The position numbers and the translations under genes are program-made. From Psococerastis gibbosa (taxonomy: Eukaryota > Arthropoda > Insecta > Psocodea > Psocidae), in NCBI GenBank assembly GCA_963971405.1, contig OZ020490.1, forward strand, positions 5,504,874 to 5,568,873: a stretch of 64,000 nucleotides of DNA, in the 5' to 3' direction. The notes beneath the pieces are model-generated. The model had not been told where the DNA came from and searched no databases. It saw nothing but the letters and a program-made list of their open reading frames with translations. This document shows positions 20,330 through 33,700 of this stretch, piece by piece. Every line of letters begins with the position of its first letter. The stretch's first letter is position 1.

Positions 20330-21560
20330 CCCTATTCTAATTCGGGCCAATACAATTTCCTCCTTGCGGCTGGTTCGATAGGACGTGTCCCATTCTGTCA
20401 TGATGGGCTGAACTGCTCGCAATTTGTTTTGCACGTAGGCTGACCCATTCCAGATTTTCTGTTGCCATTTTTTCAAGATAGATTTGCGTAGGTAATTGTT
20501 TACGTCACTTGGTACCAGGGTGGGCCATGGGGCAGACACTAGTGTGGCAGCTGTCTTTGCCGCTTTGTCGGCTTCCTCATTTCCTGGTATACCAGCCTGA
20601 GACGGGACCCAATGGAAATGGATTTTTGCTTTCCAATTTATACGTAGGCCTAGTATAAGGAAAGCTTTGTGATGGTCGAAATTTTCGATTCTGAGATTTC
20701 AACGGATTTACACGTTTTGAGGTCCCAGGAACCCAAAAAAGTGGTTTTTACAAAATGTCTGTCTGTCGGTCGGTCTGTCGGTCGGTCTGTCTGTTCGTCG
20801 ATTTCCGGGCAAACTACTCAGTGGATTTGAGTGAAATTTGGCGTGTAGGTTCACAAAAATCATACCTCGGGACCATTTTTTTTTTTTTTGGGCTAACTCA
20901 ATTTGGGGGGGTTTTATTTTCAAAAAACTCCAAAAAAACGTCTAAAAAAATTATTTCTCAAAAACGGCTGCAACGATTCCTTTTAAATTCTCGTAGATTG
21001 TAGTCGTTATTAATGTTGACAAAATGCGAGGGGTCGCTTGCCCCTTGATAGTTTGCTTCTGGGGGTAAAAAAATAAAAATAACTAAATTTTAATGAAAAA
21101 ATGACTAAAAAATGCGAAACCTTTCTATCGATGATTTCTACCTTCAAGCATGTTTTAGGTGTTAAATTGAGTAACGAAACCGGATAGGTTGCTTTCCCAA
21201 AAAAATATTTGGTTTTGCCCAAAAAATTATTTTTTGAAAATAATGATAGAAAATTCGCGCTCAAATGCATTGCATGCCCTGCCATTATTGCTGTGTGGTA
21301 ATTAATGTGTTTGTTTGACCTACCGAGAATTTACCTCACTTCCAGTGACGTCAGGTGGACAACCGCCCCCCCCCCCCCAGATATCGGAAATTTAACCATA
21401 GGAAAAATATTTGCCATAAAATTACTAATTTTCTCTATCTAATAATTTTGATAAATTGGAAAGCATGTTCGAGTGAACTCGGACCGGTTCTTTGGTAGGG
21501 GGCCATGATATTCAGTAGTTGGTGGATTTCTTGGACTAAGGGGCATTCCTTGCTGTAAGT
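20330..21560 (-). mobile_element. RNase H domain of the same LINE, further split by the 870-bp repeat
   Basis: Reading minus, CPLVQEIHQLLNIMAPY (about 21500-21556) is followed after an inserted repeat (20628-21493) by [21 protein letters not shown] (about 20550-20612), the typical end of a LINE RNase [12 protein letters not shown] then runs up to the gypsy 5' LTR. The frame resumes at 14449. Order of events: LINE first, then the repeat and the gypsy element. Confidence 0.75.
20628..21493 (+). repeat. 870-bp repeat family, complete copy inside LINE RNase H
   Basis: Runs from gctttccaatttatacgtag to ggaccggttcttt and interrupts a LINE RNase H frame at both edges, which defines its ends well. 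Confidence 0.8.
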
Positions 21561-22319
21561 AGAGTAGTGTAGTCATCTTAACCGAAATATGAAACCGAGT
21601 CCAAAAGACTACAGACTAATTAATATTCAAAATAATAATAGTATAGTTAAATAATAATAATCGTATAATTTATCAACCTTCCTAAGATATATTTACTTGT
21701 GTGTAAAATCTACTTTTGTAAAATGTTTGAGGTATAATACTTTACCGAAGAGTCATAATAAATTAAGGCCTGCATAAAATAAAAATATATAATAATCATT
21801 TATGTTTTTCCATCGATTTGTTTATTTACGCTTTGATATACTAGTAGTATATTGATCTTTTTCATAGTCTAGTAAGCTTTTTTTGTGCCTGTTTAGACAA
21901 TCGTACTTGAGGAGTAAACTCCAGTCGTGCGTCGGAGCTGACACACTCATTTTTTTTAAAAATAGAAGTCGTGTTTGTATGCATAATGACCCAATTATTA
22001 TTTCATTGACTATTAGCATGTTTAATCCTCGGAACCCCCTGGAAGGATGAGTTGGGAGCCCGTAGATGGTGGAGCTTTAGACAAAACCGAGATAACAGGT
22101 GAAGGGCTGTAGAGCCAGCAGAAGAAAATTAGCCTGTTTAAACCTATAAAAAACCGATTTCAATTACCAAAAGAAAGAGCCAGATAATTATATTTATTAA
22201 ATTAAAATTAAAGCTAGAAGAATACATAAACACATGAAAAACAAAAATTCAAATTTCACAGTACCCTACCCAGAACGAAATCATTCATTATTCTTTCTCC
22301 TTATACTCAAAAATAAATT

Positions 22320-23075
22320 CATCCAACTCTGCATGGTCGAGATCGACGTAAATTGCAATAACCATCAGTACCAGCAATTGCTGAAAAGTGAGCAGCCAAA
22401 AAATGAACTACATGCTCCTTAAGGTGGCTGGCAGAATGAAGGTCGGCTAAAATCAGTGTTTCAACTGCGTTCCCCACAGTGAGCCGCTTATAAAGCATCT
22501 CTTCGCACAAAAGCTTTAACTCTTTCAAGTCGTATTTGTCAGCTGCAGCGAAAAGTTCATCTGGAAATTCTTCAATTTTTTCACTTTTACCACTGTAGAT
22601 GTATCTCAACATTTCTTCTACAACGTTGTGCTCAATATCTTTAACAATAACTTTGCCATTATTTTTCTCCTGCATATTGTTGCGGAACATCGCCGCAAAC
22701 ACGGGGCTCTTTGCTGAGAGGATATTTTTGTGAGCTTCGATATCACCGTTGTTTGTGTCAACAGCACATCCGAAAAAAGTTTATTATCGAAAAGCGCTAG
22801 GCAATCATTGGCATGCTGACTCGTCGGCACTTTAAATTGTGCAGGGCTGTATACTATGGTAGAATCATCGCTTTTATGTATGGTAGCCTCACAAAAAATA
22901 TTAAGGTTGCCGTGGGATAGATATTTTTCGTGTATCCCATAGGGGAGGAAAAGAATTTCCATGCGTACAGCTGCACTTGGCAGTGACGTTTCACATGAAA
23001 TTACCGTTTCATTGTGTTTTAGAGTGGAGAGTTTACATATGCCGGTTATATGTGTCACCGTCATTGGCATCATAA
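22320..23075 (-). pseudogene. MATH-BTB (SPOP/roadkill-like) pseudogene, 5'-truncated and frameshifted
   Basis: The minus strand gives the end of a MATH domain (GNLNIFCEATI), then the linker and BTB start (DCLALFDNKLFSDVLL). After a one-base frame change near 22750 the BTB fold continues (AHKNILSAKSPVFAAMFRNN, MLRYIYSG, ELFAAADKYDLKELKLLCEE). A second frame change near the C-terminus is likely, since a downstream frame reads LDEFILSIRRKNNE. The N-terminal MATH half is missing where the 870-bp repeat begins at 23080. Functional SPOP-like proteins are Cullin-3 substrate adaptors; this copy cannot encode one. The lack of introns suggests a retrocopy or an intronless expansion member. Confidence 0.8.
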
Positions 23076-23079
23076 TATT

Positions 23080-23945
23080 AAAGAACTGGTCCGAGTTTAC
23101 TCGAACATGCTTCCCAATTTATCAGAATTAGTAGATAGAGAAAATGAGTAATTTCATGGTAAATAATTTTCCTATGGTTAAATTTCCGATATCTCGGCGG
23201 CGGGGGGGGGGGGGGGGGGGGTCGTACACCTGATGTCACTCGTCACTGGTGGTGAGGTAAATTCTAGATAGGTCAGACCAACACATTACCACACAGCAAT
23301 ACTGGCAGGGCACGCAATGCATTTGAGCGTGAATTTTCTATCATTTTTTCAAAAAGCATTTTTTTGTACAAAACCAAATACTTTTTTGGGAAAGCAACCT
23401 GTCCGGTTTCGTTACTCAATTTAACACATTAAACATACCTGAAGGTAGAAACCATCAATAGAAAGGTGTCGCAGAAAAATTATTTTCTAGTCATTTTTCA
23501 TTAAAATTTAGTCATTTTTATTTTTTTACCCCCAGAAGCAAACTATCAAGAGGCAAGCGACCTCCCGCATTTTATCAACATTAACAACAAACACAATATA
23601 TGTGAATTTAAAAGAAATCGTTGGAGCCGTTTTTGGGAAATAATTTTTTTAGACTTTTTTTGAAGTTTTTTGAAAATAAAAACCGCCCAAATTGAGTTAT
23701 CCCAAAATAAAAATAAAATGATCCCGAGGTATGATTTTTGTGAACCTACATGCCGAATTTCATCAAAATCGACTTAGTAGTTTGCCCGGAAATCGACGAA
23801 CAGACAGACAGGCAAACAGACATTTCGTAAAAAAACACTTTTTTGGGTTCCTGGGACCTTAAAACGTGAAAATCCGTTGTAATCTCAGAATCGAAAATTT
23901 AGACCGTCACAAAGCTTTCCTTATACTACGAATAAATTGGAAAGC
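23080..23945 (-). repeat. 870-bp repeat family, complete copy
   Basis: Inverse orientation. Truncates the BTB pseudogene at its left edge and contains a long G-run. Confidence 0.8.
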
Positions 23946-24294
23946 AAAAACAGCGAACCGGGTACTAAACAATCCGGGGTATTGAAGCCTCATCGCAAAC
24001 GCAAACCGGAAAGCCCGATCCCCCTCAAGAAGGGTGTTACCTCCCTTATTATTGGTGACTCTCTGTGCAGTCCACAACTACTAACTACAACAGTTGAGTT
24101 TATATCTGTGCCGTATTATATGTTTCTGTGTTTCTGTTTGACGTAATGGAGTTTAACGACGCCGAGAATACCATTGTATTTTTAAAATGGCCAATACATG
24201 ACTTGTGACTTAATGACTTAACTTATCTATTATAAATTAAGTATTTTTTTTTATTTACACTTTGTTCAAAAAATTTAATGCAAACATAAACATA

Positions 24295-24372
24295 AAAATT
24301 GTGTAGGTTAGCTGGAAGAGTAGCCCTTCGGGGCTAAACTCGCCTGAAAATAAAGACGAATTTCATTTCATT
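24295..24372 (+). mobile_element. LINE 3' terminus, other family
   Basis: gtagcccttcggggctaaac, tcgcctgaaaataaagac, then repeated tttcatttca: a compact 3' UTR and tail. It lies between the inverted pair of 870-bp repeats; the small upstream ORF (23937-24146) could be its coding remnant but was not recognised. Confidence 0.45.
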
Positions 24373-24377
24373 TTATT

Positions 24378-24499
24378 GCTTTCCAATTTATACGTAGTAT
24401 AAGGAAAGCTTTGTGACGGTCAAAATTTTCGATTCCGAGATTTCAACGGATTTATATGTTTTAAGGTCCCAGGAACCCAAAAAAGTGGTTTTTACGAAA

Positions 24500-24534
<35 letters not shown>

Positions 24535-25246
24535 GCGTCGATTTCCGCGCAAACTACTCGGTCAATTTTGATGAAATTCGGCATGTAGGTTCACAAAAAT
24601 CATACCTCGGGAGCGTTTTTTTTATTTTGGGCTAACTCAATTTGGGGGGGTTTTATTTTCAAAAAACTTCAAAAAAACGTCTAAAAAAATTATTTCCCAA
24701 AAACGGCTCCAACGATTTCTTTTAAATTCACATATATTGTAGTTGTTGTTAATGCTGATAAAATGCGGGGGGTCGCTTGCCCCTTGATAGTTTGCTTCTG
24801 GGGGTAAAAAAATAAAAATGACTAAATGTTAATGAAAAATGACTAAAAAATAATTTTTCTGCGACACCTTTCTATCGATGATTTCTACCTTCAGGTATGT
24901 TTTAGGTGTTACATTGAGTAACGAAACCGGACAGGTTGCTTTCCCAAAAAAGTATTTGGTTTTGTACAAAAAAATGTTTTTGAAAAAATGATAGAAAATT
25001 CACACTCAAATGCAATGCGTGCCCTGCCAGTATTGCTGTGTGGTAATGTGTTGGTCTGACCTATCCAGAATTTACCTCACCACCAGTGACGAGTGACGTC
25101 AGGTGGACACCCCCCCCCCCCCCCCCCCCCGAGATATCGGAAATTTAACCATAGGAAAATTATTTACCATGAAATTACTCATTTTCTCTATCTACTAATT
25201 TTGATAAATTGGAAAGCATGTTCGAGTAAACTCGGACAGGTTCTTT
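24378..25246 (+). repeat. 870-bp repeat family, complete copy
   Basis: Together with 23080-23945 it forms an inverted pair with a 432-bp spacer. Both edges are readable. Confidence 0.8.
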
Positions 25247-25249
25247 CAT

Positions 25250-26080
25250 TTATGTAATGATGGGGGGGGGGGGGGGGGAAACAGTATTTTCCTTAATTTT
25301 CCGTATTAATTTTTGGTACACGAGCTCGATGTCAACCGCCAACTGCTGTAAATTGTATTAGACAAGCTGATCATTGACACAATGTAACAGGTGTAAAGCA
25401 TGACTTAACTAAGTTCGGGCACGAGTTTACACCCACTATTTACGAATTACTTACTTAATGTTAGGTTCCAATTATTATTGTAAGCTGCAGCATGTTATAA
25501 TTATTGTAACAGTAAAGGCTATGATGGAAATAATGAGGTTATTGTATTGTATTGTAATGGTGATGATTAATGTAAACCCTTATTTGAAAACATGCAAAAT
25601 AAATAGCATTTATTATAAATCAATAATTAGCCTATGTGAGCTAGTAATGAGATAATACAATGTTACAATAACATAGGTACATAAGTGTTTGATATCATGC
25701 AATAATAATGTACATACATATGTACAGTAGGTTAATATAATATAATTCAATGCAATAATGCCATGTTACAGCGCTTTCTTAAGTCCATATCGCAAGGCAA
25801 GGGCCCGTGTGCGACTTATACTATCTGGCTATGCAGGGGGGGGGGGGGGGTGGAGTGTTTACGGGGTGGTATACTTTTATGTTGATGGTAGTTCGGTCTT
25901 TATCCATTGTGTAACTGCTCTTTTGAAACAATTGAAGTTTTTTAATGACTTTATTTGGATTGGTAGTTTATTGTAATAGGATATGCCTATGTATTCAGAT
26001 TGGTGTTGAGATAGTTAATTGAGTTATTGAGTTAATTACAACACTACAAATATATTTCTTCAAATTACTTCACATACGGT
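25250..26080. other. Intergenic, nothing recognised
   Basis: Contains G-runs at 25261 and 25837 and AT-rich unique sequence; no ORF, RNA gene or repeat edge that I can support. Confidence 0.5.
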
Positions 26081-26084
26081 TTAA

Positions 26085-26145
26085 TTGTAAGAGTAGGCCG
26101 AAAGGAAAATAAAGATAATTTTCTTTCTTTCTTCTTTCTTTCACA
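26085..26145 (+). mobile_element. LINE 3' terminus
   Basis: gtaagagtaggccgaaagga then a TTTC tail; same family as 58730-58785. Confidence 0.5.
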
Positions 26146-26703
26146 AAGCCCTATAGAGCACTTCTCTGACAGTTTGGTTCTGGGGGATAATAAATACAAA
26201 TGAACCGAAAAAACAACATTGGCGATAAAGGTTTCCATTGATGCTTCAGACTTTCTTGAATGATTTATTAGATGTTATACAATGTAAATCCATGTTATAT
26301 AATTACGAAGACTTTCATGACTAGAGTTATTTTTTTTATTTTTTTCTTTATTTAAAAAAAAGTTAATGGCATACAAAAATTTTCTATAAATATCAGTGCA
26401 CATCCCCTTGCCCAAATAGGTGCTGCTGAACCTCCGAGATAACATCTTAGAAGTCTACGTAGTGCCACTGAAGGTGTCGACCGCAGATGTTGACGAAACG
26501 TTTGGAAGTATGCTTTCAGTAGGCCTACTATGGCGATTATTTTCAATCTTAACCTGGGATTACAAGTGCAGACAAGATAATTTTGCAATGGACAGGGCTA
26601 TTCAAAATTGTTTTGTTTGCATTTTTAACCACAACAATAATTTAATGCTAATTTAATGATCGGCAGCGGCCTATCATCACTGAATCTATTGCTTCCTCTA
26701 AAG

Positions 26704-27494
26704 CTGGGGTTCCCAAACTGTTGTCCATGAATCACCGGTTGTCCACAGACATACTGTATATCAGGTGGTCCACGGACCAAAGTAAGAAATAAGAAAATAA
26801 ATCAGCTGAGATATTGGAAATTTAAAGTAAAATACAGTAAGTCTTGGCACTGAACTATAAAATCCTATACCAGAGGAGGTCTCAGACCTCATAAAAGGGG
26901 GCGGCACTTGTCAGTGGCGTAACGATAGGTTTTCGAAGGAGGCGGTGTATAATTTGGCGCCCCTCCGCCCTATTTATACATTATGTTTAAAATGGGGAAA
27001 TCCGTTCTCATGGACGTACGCGCAGCTTTTCAATTAATGACCTTAGTGTCATTTGCGCCTTTTGCCAAAGGATTCGGAGGTTATGAAGGGGGGCCCAGGG
27101 GTCTCCCCTGGGTAAAAATTTTCGAAAAATAGGCCTGTAATATTGGGGGTTTACATAAGGCTTATTTATTACAGGGAATTAATATATTGGTGAACAAGGG
27201 AGGTTTCCCCCGGGAGATGTTTTTTTGAAACATAGGGCTGAAATAATGGGGTTTTACGCATTTTGAGTGCAGTAACACTTTGATTTTAGATGCAAAAAAT
27301 ATAACTGCCTTCCAAGGGGGGGGGGGGGGGGCAATTGCCCGCAGTGCCGGTCGCTGCGTCCGCCTCTGAATCCTACCGATACCAGTCCTTAATATTTAAG
27401 CACAAATCATCCTAGAATTTGACGATTTTCCTGTCGCAAAATCTTAAAAATTATATTCTAGTGGTCCGCAGACAAAAAAGATTGGGAACCCCTG
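26704..27494. mobile_element. hAT-type element with nested G-run repeat
   Basis: Ends CTGGGGTTCCCAAACT and ATTGGGAACCCCTG, flanked by CTCTAAAG and CTTTAAAG (7 of 8 match). At 26912-27372 a second element with CAGTGGCGTAAC at its edge and G-runs is embedded. Confidence 0.75.
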
Positions 27495-27744
27495 CTTTAA
27501 AGTCTAAAGCCATGTTTCTGGCAAGTAGCGAAATATAACAATAGTTGTCATTATATTATCATAATGTAGGTACATTGATAAGCTGGTTAATGGAAGCCAT
27601 TTTTGTACAACATAAAAATAAATAACGTTTATGATAAAATATGATATGTACACTTTAAAATATTAAAAAAAAACAATAACTTACAACTTACATGCAATGT
27701 TCACAATTAAACGTATCATACAATAATTTGCATATATAAAATAG

Positions 27745-30700
27745 TTATAAATAAATTTCTTCATAAGGAACTGTGTTATAGAAAGGTTCGGCCGTTTCCT
27801 TAATAACCTTTCCTAAGGCTTCTTGTAATAATGGTCTAACTGCGTCAAATATCTGTAGACCATAGCGCGTTAAGAAACCATTGGCTTGCTGTCCTGTAAC
27901 ATATCAAAACAATATACATTGTACAGTATATAAATTGTTAGCAAAATAAAAATATGTTAAAACTATTGTATGTATGACAGACATACTGTTTATATAAACT
28001 CTGAACTACCTTAATTAATTCTATTATAAGCCTACTACTGTATATTTTATTGTCTTCCTGACTATTTTGCACGAATCAAAACATTTATTAAGAGTAGCAT
28101 ATAAACAAACAAAAACTCAGTGTTTTAGCAAACCTATATAACTGCTATAACAAGAATTAGTAAAACCCAAATAATCGTAAAATATGTGAATTTAAAAGAA
28201 ATCGTTGGAGCCGTTTTGGGGAAATAATTTTTTTAGACGTTTTTATGAAGTTTTTTGAAAATAAAAACCCCCCAAAGTGAGTTAGCCCAAAATAGAAAAA
28301 ATGGTCCCGAGGTATCATTTTTGTGAACCTACATGCCGAATTTCATCAAAATCGACCGAGCAGACAGACAGACAGACATTTCGTAAAAACCACTTTTTTG
28401 GGTTCCTGGGACCTTAAAACGTGTAAATCCGTTGAAATCTCGGAATCGAAAATTTCGACCGTCACAAAGCTTTCCTTATACTACGTATAAATTGGAAAGC
28501 AAAAAATTAACTTTGTCTAAGAAACCCACTGGTGTTGGTAGGCTATAAAACCCTGAGCGCTTTCGGCAAGAACTGCCCACTACAGAGGGGAACCCAATAG
28601 CACAGTTACATCTCTATAGATGGCAGTTCTTGCCTAAAGCGCTCAGGGTTTCTTGGACAAAGTAAAAAAAAAACATTAACGATTATTTGGATTTTAATAA
28701 TTCTGGTTATAGTAGTTATATACAAGTAGTTTTGCTAAAGTTTTTTTTATTATAATGAAGTCATTTTAGTTAGCCTTTCCTTGCTGAAGGAAAATACTAG
28801 GTTTTAATTCTTCGATAGGGGTCCTATGGATGCCCTTATGAGAGCACACCTAAAGGCACCTTCTATTAGCGATTTTCCGGATGGGGACAGTTTGAACTAG
28901 TCCAAACAAGGGTTTGGCGTCTGGGCTTGTCTCAGACCCTAGTTGGCCTCACCACATGTTTTCTATATTTTTTTTTACTTTATATATTAATACTATGTAC
29001 ATCTACTGTATATAATCAGATGTGCGTTGAAGCATGGTGCTTATTTTCACCCAAAATGCTTATGATTCGAGTCCGACGCTTTCCTCATTGTTTCTATTAA
29101 TACACCAATGAACTTTTATATTTTTCAGCTGTAGTTTCCCAATTACCCTACTTACCCAGTCTCTCGTCGCCATTAAATAGGTTTCTCAGGTCAAATATTA
29201 ATTTACTAGGCTGAAAGTTGAGGAGGGGAAGTTTTTTGAGTTTCATGTACTCATCTCCCTCACGAAGTTGCCCCTCCCCTTTAATTTCCAAGTCAGCTTC
29301 AACGTTTTCTGTGAAAAAAAATTTGAAAGGCTTAAGAGATAGGAAGAGGAAAAGCTGTAGCCTAATAGTTGAAAAATTAAATATATCTTGAAATATTAAT
29401 CGTTGAGTTGTCACATACTAATATAGGGCTAATTGAAGACATTTTTCTTGAAAATTACAAGGCACCGTAGGGGAGAGGGGTTCATGGGGGTTCAAACCTC
29501 CCCCGAAATGAAATGGCTTGATTCTAGATAGAATCGGATTTTGAGAGGAAAAATAAAAATTACTATGTAATTTCCAATGAAATTTCTTAACCCCCCCCCC
29601 CCTCGAAAAAATCCTGGCTACGGCCTTGGATAAGTATAATACATTTTAACACAGATTAACCATCACAACTATTCAATTTGATGATAACATGATGTATGTT
29701 CCACTTTCTTACACAGATTGACCATAACAATAAATTATTATTGAATTAGATTTGTACAGAAATATTTAGATTACTCGTGACTTCGTGGTATTTCATTTTA
29801 ATAAACAAAAAATAACAAAAACTTCTATAAAAACTTGTTGTAACAACCCGAATTAGTAAAACCCAAATAATCGCTAAGAAACTTTTTCTAAGAAACCCAC
29901 TTGTGTTAGTATAAAACCCAGAGCGCTTTCGGCAGGAACTGCCATCTACAGGGGGAAACCCACTATCACAGTTAAACCTTATCTGCTATTTGAGACTTGC
30001 TCAACTCGAAAAGAAGATGCAAATGATTTGTACATTGATTTGGTCGTCCCGATGAAGAAGTTCTAGAGCTGGGGACAATTGTTGTTAGTGAAGGCCGCGT
30101 GTCAAGTATCGAAATTTTGAGGGGCATTTCTGCCAATTCAATGGATAAGTTGTTATTTTTTGACATCTCGATCGATACTTTTAGTGGAAATCGACTAGCA
30201 ACTGCAGAAAAAATAAATAAAACTGATTGGATTAGTGATAATAATAACAATAATAAAGTTTTTTTGGAAAAAAAAAATAGATGCAGAGGAGATGAGGCCC
30301 ATGGCCCTCTCTTACACCTAACTGTACTTATCAACGATAGTTTAATTTAAATATCTGTAAATAATAAACTTCATTGATACCGAATCAGAGTCATACCTTC
30401 TACTCAAGAAAACAGTCACACTATTTATATTTTGTCCAGCTACTATTTTAACTTACCCATTGTTAATGAGAATGTTCCTTTGCCCTCAATTGGGAGAACG
30501 AAAAAATTGGCCTTCATATCATAATTTCCGGACAGTACCAATTGCGGAAAAATGCCGGAAATTCTGATATAGTGTTCCGCAACATTGGCTCTATAAAAAG
30601 AATATAATGGTACAATAAGCAATTTTTCTGCTAATTCAATGGATACTTTTGAGGGCTTTATGATCGATACTTTTCAGAAAATCAACTTTGTACACACACA

Positions 30701-33700
30701 AAAAATACGTAGGGAGGGGCACTCCCCTTCGTGGGGCGTTGGGGGAGGAGGTGGGCACTCCCATTTGCTCTTATTAATCCCATGTAAGCAAAAGGCTACT
30801 TGAAAATGTTTGAAAACCTATTTCAATGCAATAGATTTATTTTATACCCCTTCAAATTATTATTTTTTTCTAAAAAAAAAAGTTATTTAATATGGGGGAG
30901 GGATGTTTGATAGTTAAAAGGGGGTCGCGTGCCTTCCGAATGTGACGTCATTTGTGACGTGGCGATACCCGTTACAAAATGTGACATCAATTAAAGTTCA
31001 CCCATGTGTGCCGGCGTTTTGGCTCGTGTAATCCACAGTTAGGCGGGGTTTCCACATACGTCAATGGTCAATGAGAAATGTGAAATTGACGTTTTAGCAG
31101 ACATTAAAGACATACTAAAAATTCTGCTACCACGTCAAAACCATATTTCTCATTGACCATTGACGTATGTGGAAACCCCGCCTTACAAACCCCCATATTT
31201 ATTTATTTATTAATAATTACAATTGTTTTCATGCAAAAACATTTTGATTATTATTGTTTATCTATAAGTTACCTTATCTAATGTACAATATTTTATTGTT
31301 ACGACTGTCTAGTAATCTATTAAATGATTGTAGCCGAAAGACCTCTTTCGTCGCCACTATAGGTAATAACTACTATGTTGAGTATACAAGCTTCCGATTG
31401 CATGGTGTTAAGAGGATACGGTATGCCACGTAGAAAATTGCCAACCCAAAATTAAATACTTTTCATCTTTTATTTAATTAACTCAGCAAGTTATTAAACA
31501 TTTGGCTCATGGAAGTTGTAGAAGACTACTTCGTGCATCATATAATCTGGTATTTTTACTTTTCGGTTTTGTAGTTCTTCCAAAAATCCCAGAATACGCG
31601 AAATTTTAGTCCTATCCTGTCTGTTCTGGTATTTATGGTACCAAAAATTTAATATTTCCTATTAAATTATGCATAAAGTAGTCTTCTGCAACTTCCATGA
31701 GCCAAATCTTTAATGACTTAATAAGAAGTCAATAAAAACAGCAAATTTTGGGGTGCTCAATTTCTACGTAGCATGTCCTCTTAAGACAAGACTCGCACAA
31801 GTATGAATACACTACACCGCTCTATGCCAACGAAGGTCTTAAAGTCTTTGTTTTGCACTTACCGTATTTTACGCACCACTGACTGATTGGCATAACCGCG
31901 CGTGTACAAATCGGTAAATTTAACGTTCAAGGTCACTGGCCCAAATTTTTGATCCATATTTACTAGAGGGGTATGTAGGGGATCTAGGGGTAGTAGTCCT
32001 GCCTCTGGAAAGCCTGTAACATCAAATAATTCAGGCATTTAATATTTAAAATGGTCGCTGCGCAAATTTCAATATGCATGAATATGCCCGTGTTGCATGC
32101 ACATAAAGAATAGAGGGGACATAATATTTTCCCAATACTTTAGAGGTACGGTAGAATGAGTAATTCCGTAGTAAAAAATTTCTAGTTACCCTATCCCAAA
32201 TCAATTGGGTCGGTTGCATAGTCAGGAATGGGCAGTCTAATATAATACGATATAAAACCGTATTACTGGCAGGGTATGCTATGTTATGTATTGGGGCATG
32301 CATTGTCATATTAGTCTATTTCTTAAAAAAGTTATTTCTTGTTCTAAACCAAATCTTTGTTTGGAGAAGGAACCTGTTCTGTTTTGTTAGGTACTCTATT
32401 TAACACCTAAAACATACCTGAAGAAAGAAAGCATGGATAAAAAGGTTCCGCTGAGAAATTATTTTAAAGTCATTTTTCCCTGAAAATTGAGTTTTTTTAT
32501 ATTTATTTTTGTCCCCAGAACCAAACTATCAAGGAGCAAGCGACATACTGGGATTTGTTGACATTAACAATGACTACAACATATGGGAATTTAAAGAAAA
32601 TCGTTGTAACCGTTTTTGAGAAATGACTTTTTGGCGTTTTTTCGGAGTTTTTGCAGTGTGAAATAGACTTTTTAGAGGAAACTAATGGCGTTTGTGTATC
32701 GCGGGAGTGGTGGGGACTCCTTAACAATGTTTAAATTCAAAATATGTGCTTACAGTTCCATTATTTTGGTAAATAATTATTTAAATTATGTACTTGACAT
32801 GAACAAAACAGAATATAGTATGTGCTATAAAAATAAGTATATAGCAGTATTACCTTTGGCTAAAAAAGGTATAGCATTTTGTATGGCATTCTTGAGGCAT
32901 TCATCCAAATTTGGGTCATTTTTATGGCACCTCTCTAGTTCTTTAGCTGAAACAGAAAGACAACCACTTTCAAATCGAAACGAGTCAATGCATTTCTCTT
33001 GTCTGTCGCTGAGGCCACGTAAGTTAGAAGAAATGTTCCTTATATAGGACAGTTACGTTTTTTCGTACTCCAGCAGTCTGATCGAGGCGTTTATAATACC
33101 GGGGTTAAATAAATACCCTAGGAATATAACTGTAAACAAACAAATTTTGAATAGCACTTTCCATTATAAAATTATCTTGTTTACCAGTGGATTGAATAAA
33201 TACCGGTATTATAAACGCCCCGATCAGGCTGCAGCAGACTTCAAATGGCCCGGCTAGCGTTTAACAAAAAGTCGAAGATATTCGAGGCTAACAACATCGA
33301 CATAAATGTTAGAAAAAGACTGCTTAAATCACTAGTATGTAGCATACTGCTTTATGGCTGTGAGACATGGTGCATACACGAAAGAAGCGAAAAGAAGCTG
33401 GAGGCTTTCGAAATGTGGTGCTATTGGAGAATGTTGAAAATATCTTGGAGAGACCACATAACGAACAAAGAGGTACCTACTTCAATGGATAAACGATAAA
33501 AGAACCCTAATTACCTCCATTTTGGTGAGAAGAGCAAAATGGATCAGATCTGATCAGACAAGAAGGACTCTTAAGCACCATAATAGAAGGCACAATCGAA
33601 GGCACCAATGCAAGAGGGCGACCAAGGAAGACCTCAAGAAAGATATGAGATGCGGAACCTACTTGGAACTCAAGAGAACGGCCCAAGACAGGGAGGAGTG

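Noticed and set aside
30099..30350. 83-aa ORF ending in an N-run (DNNNNNK)
   Set aside because: Low-complexity AAT repeats in a gene B intron; no homology recognised.
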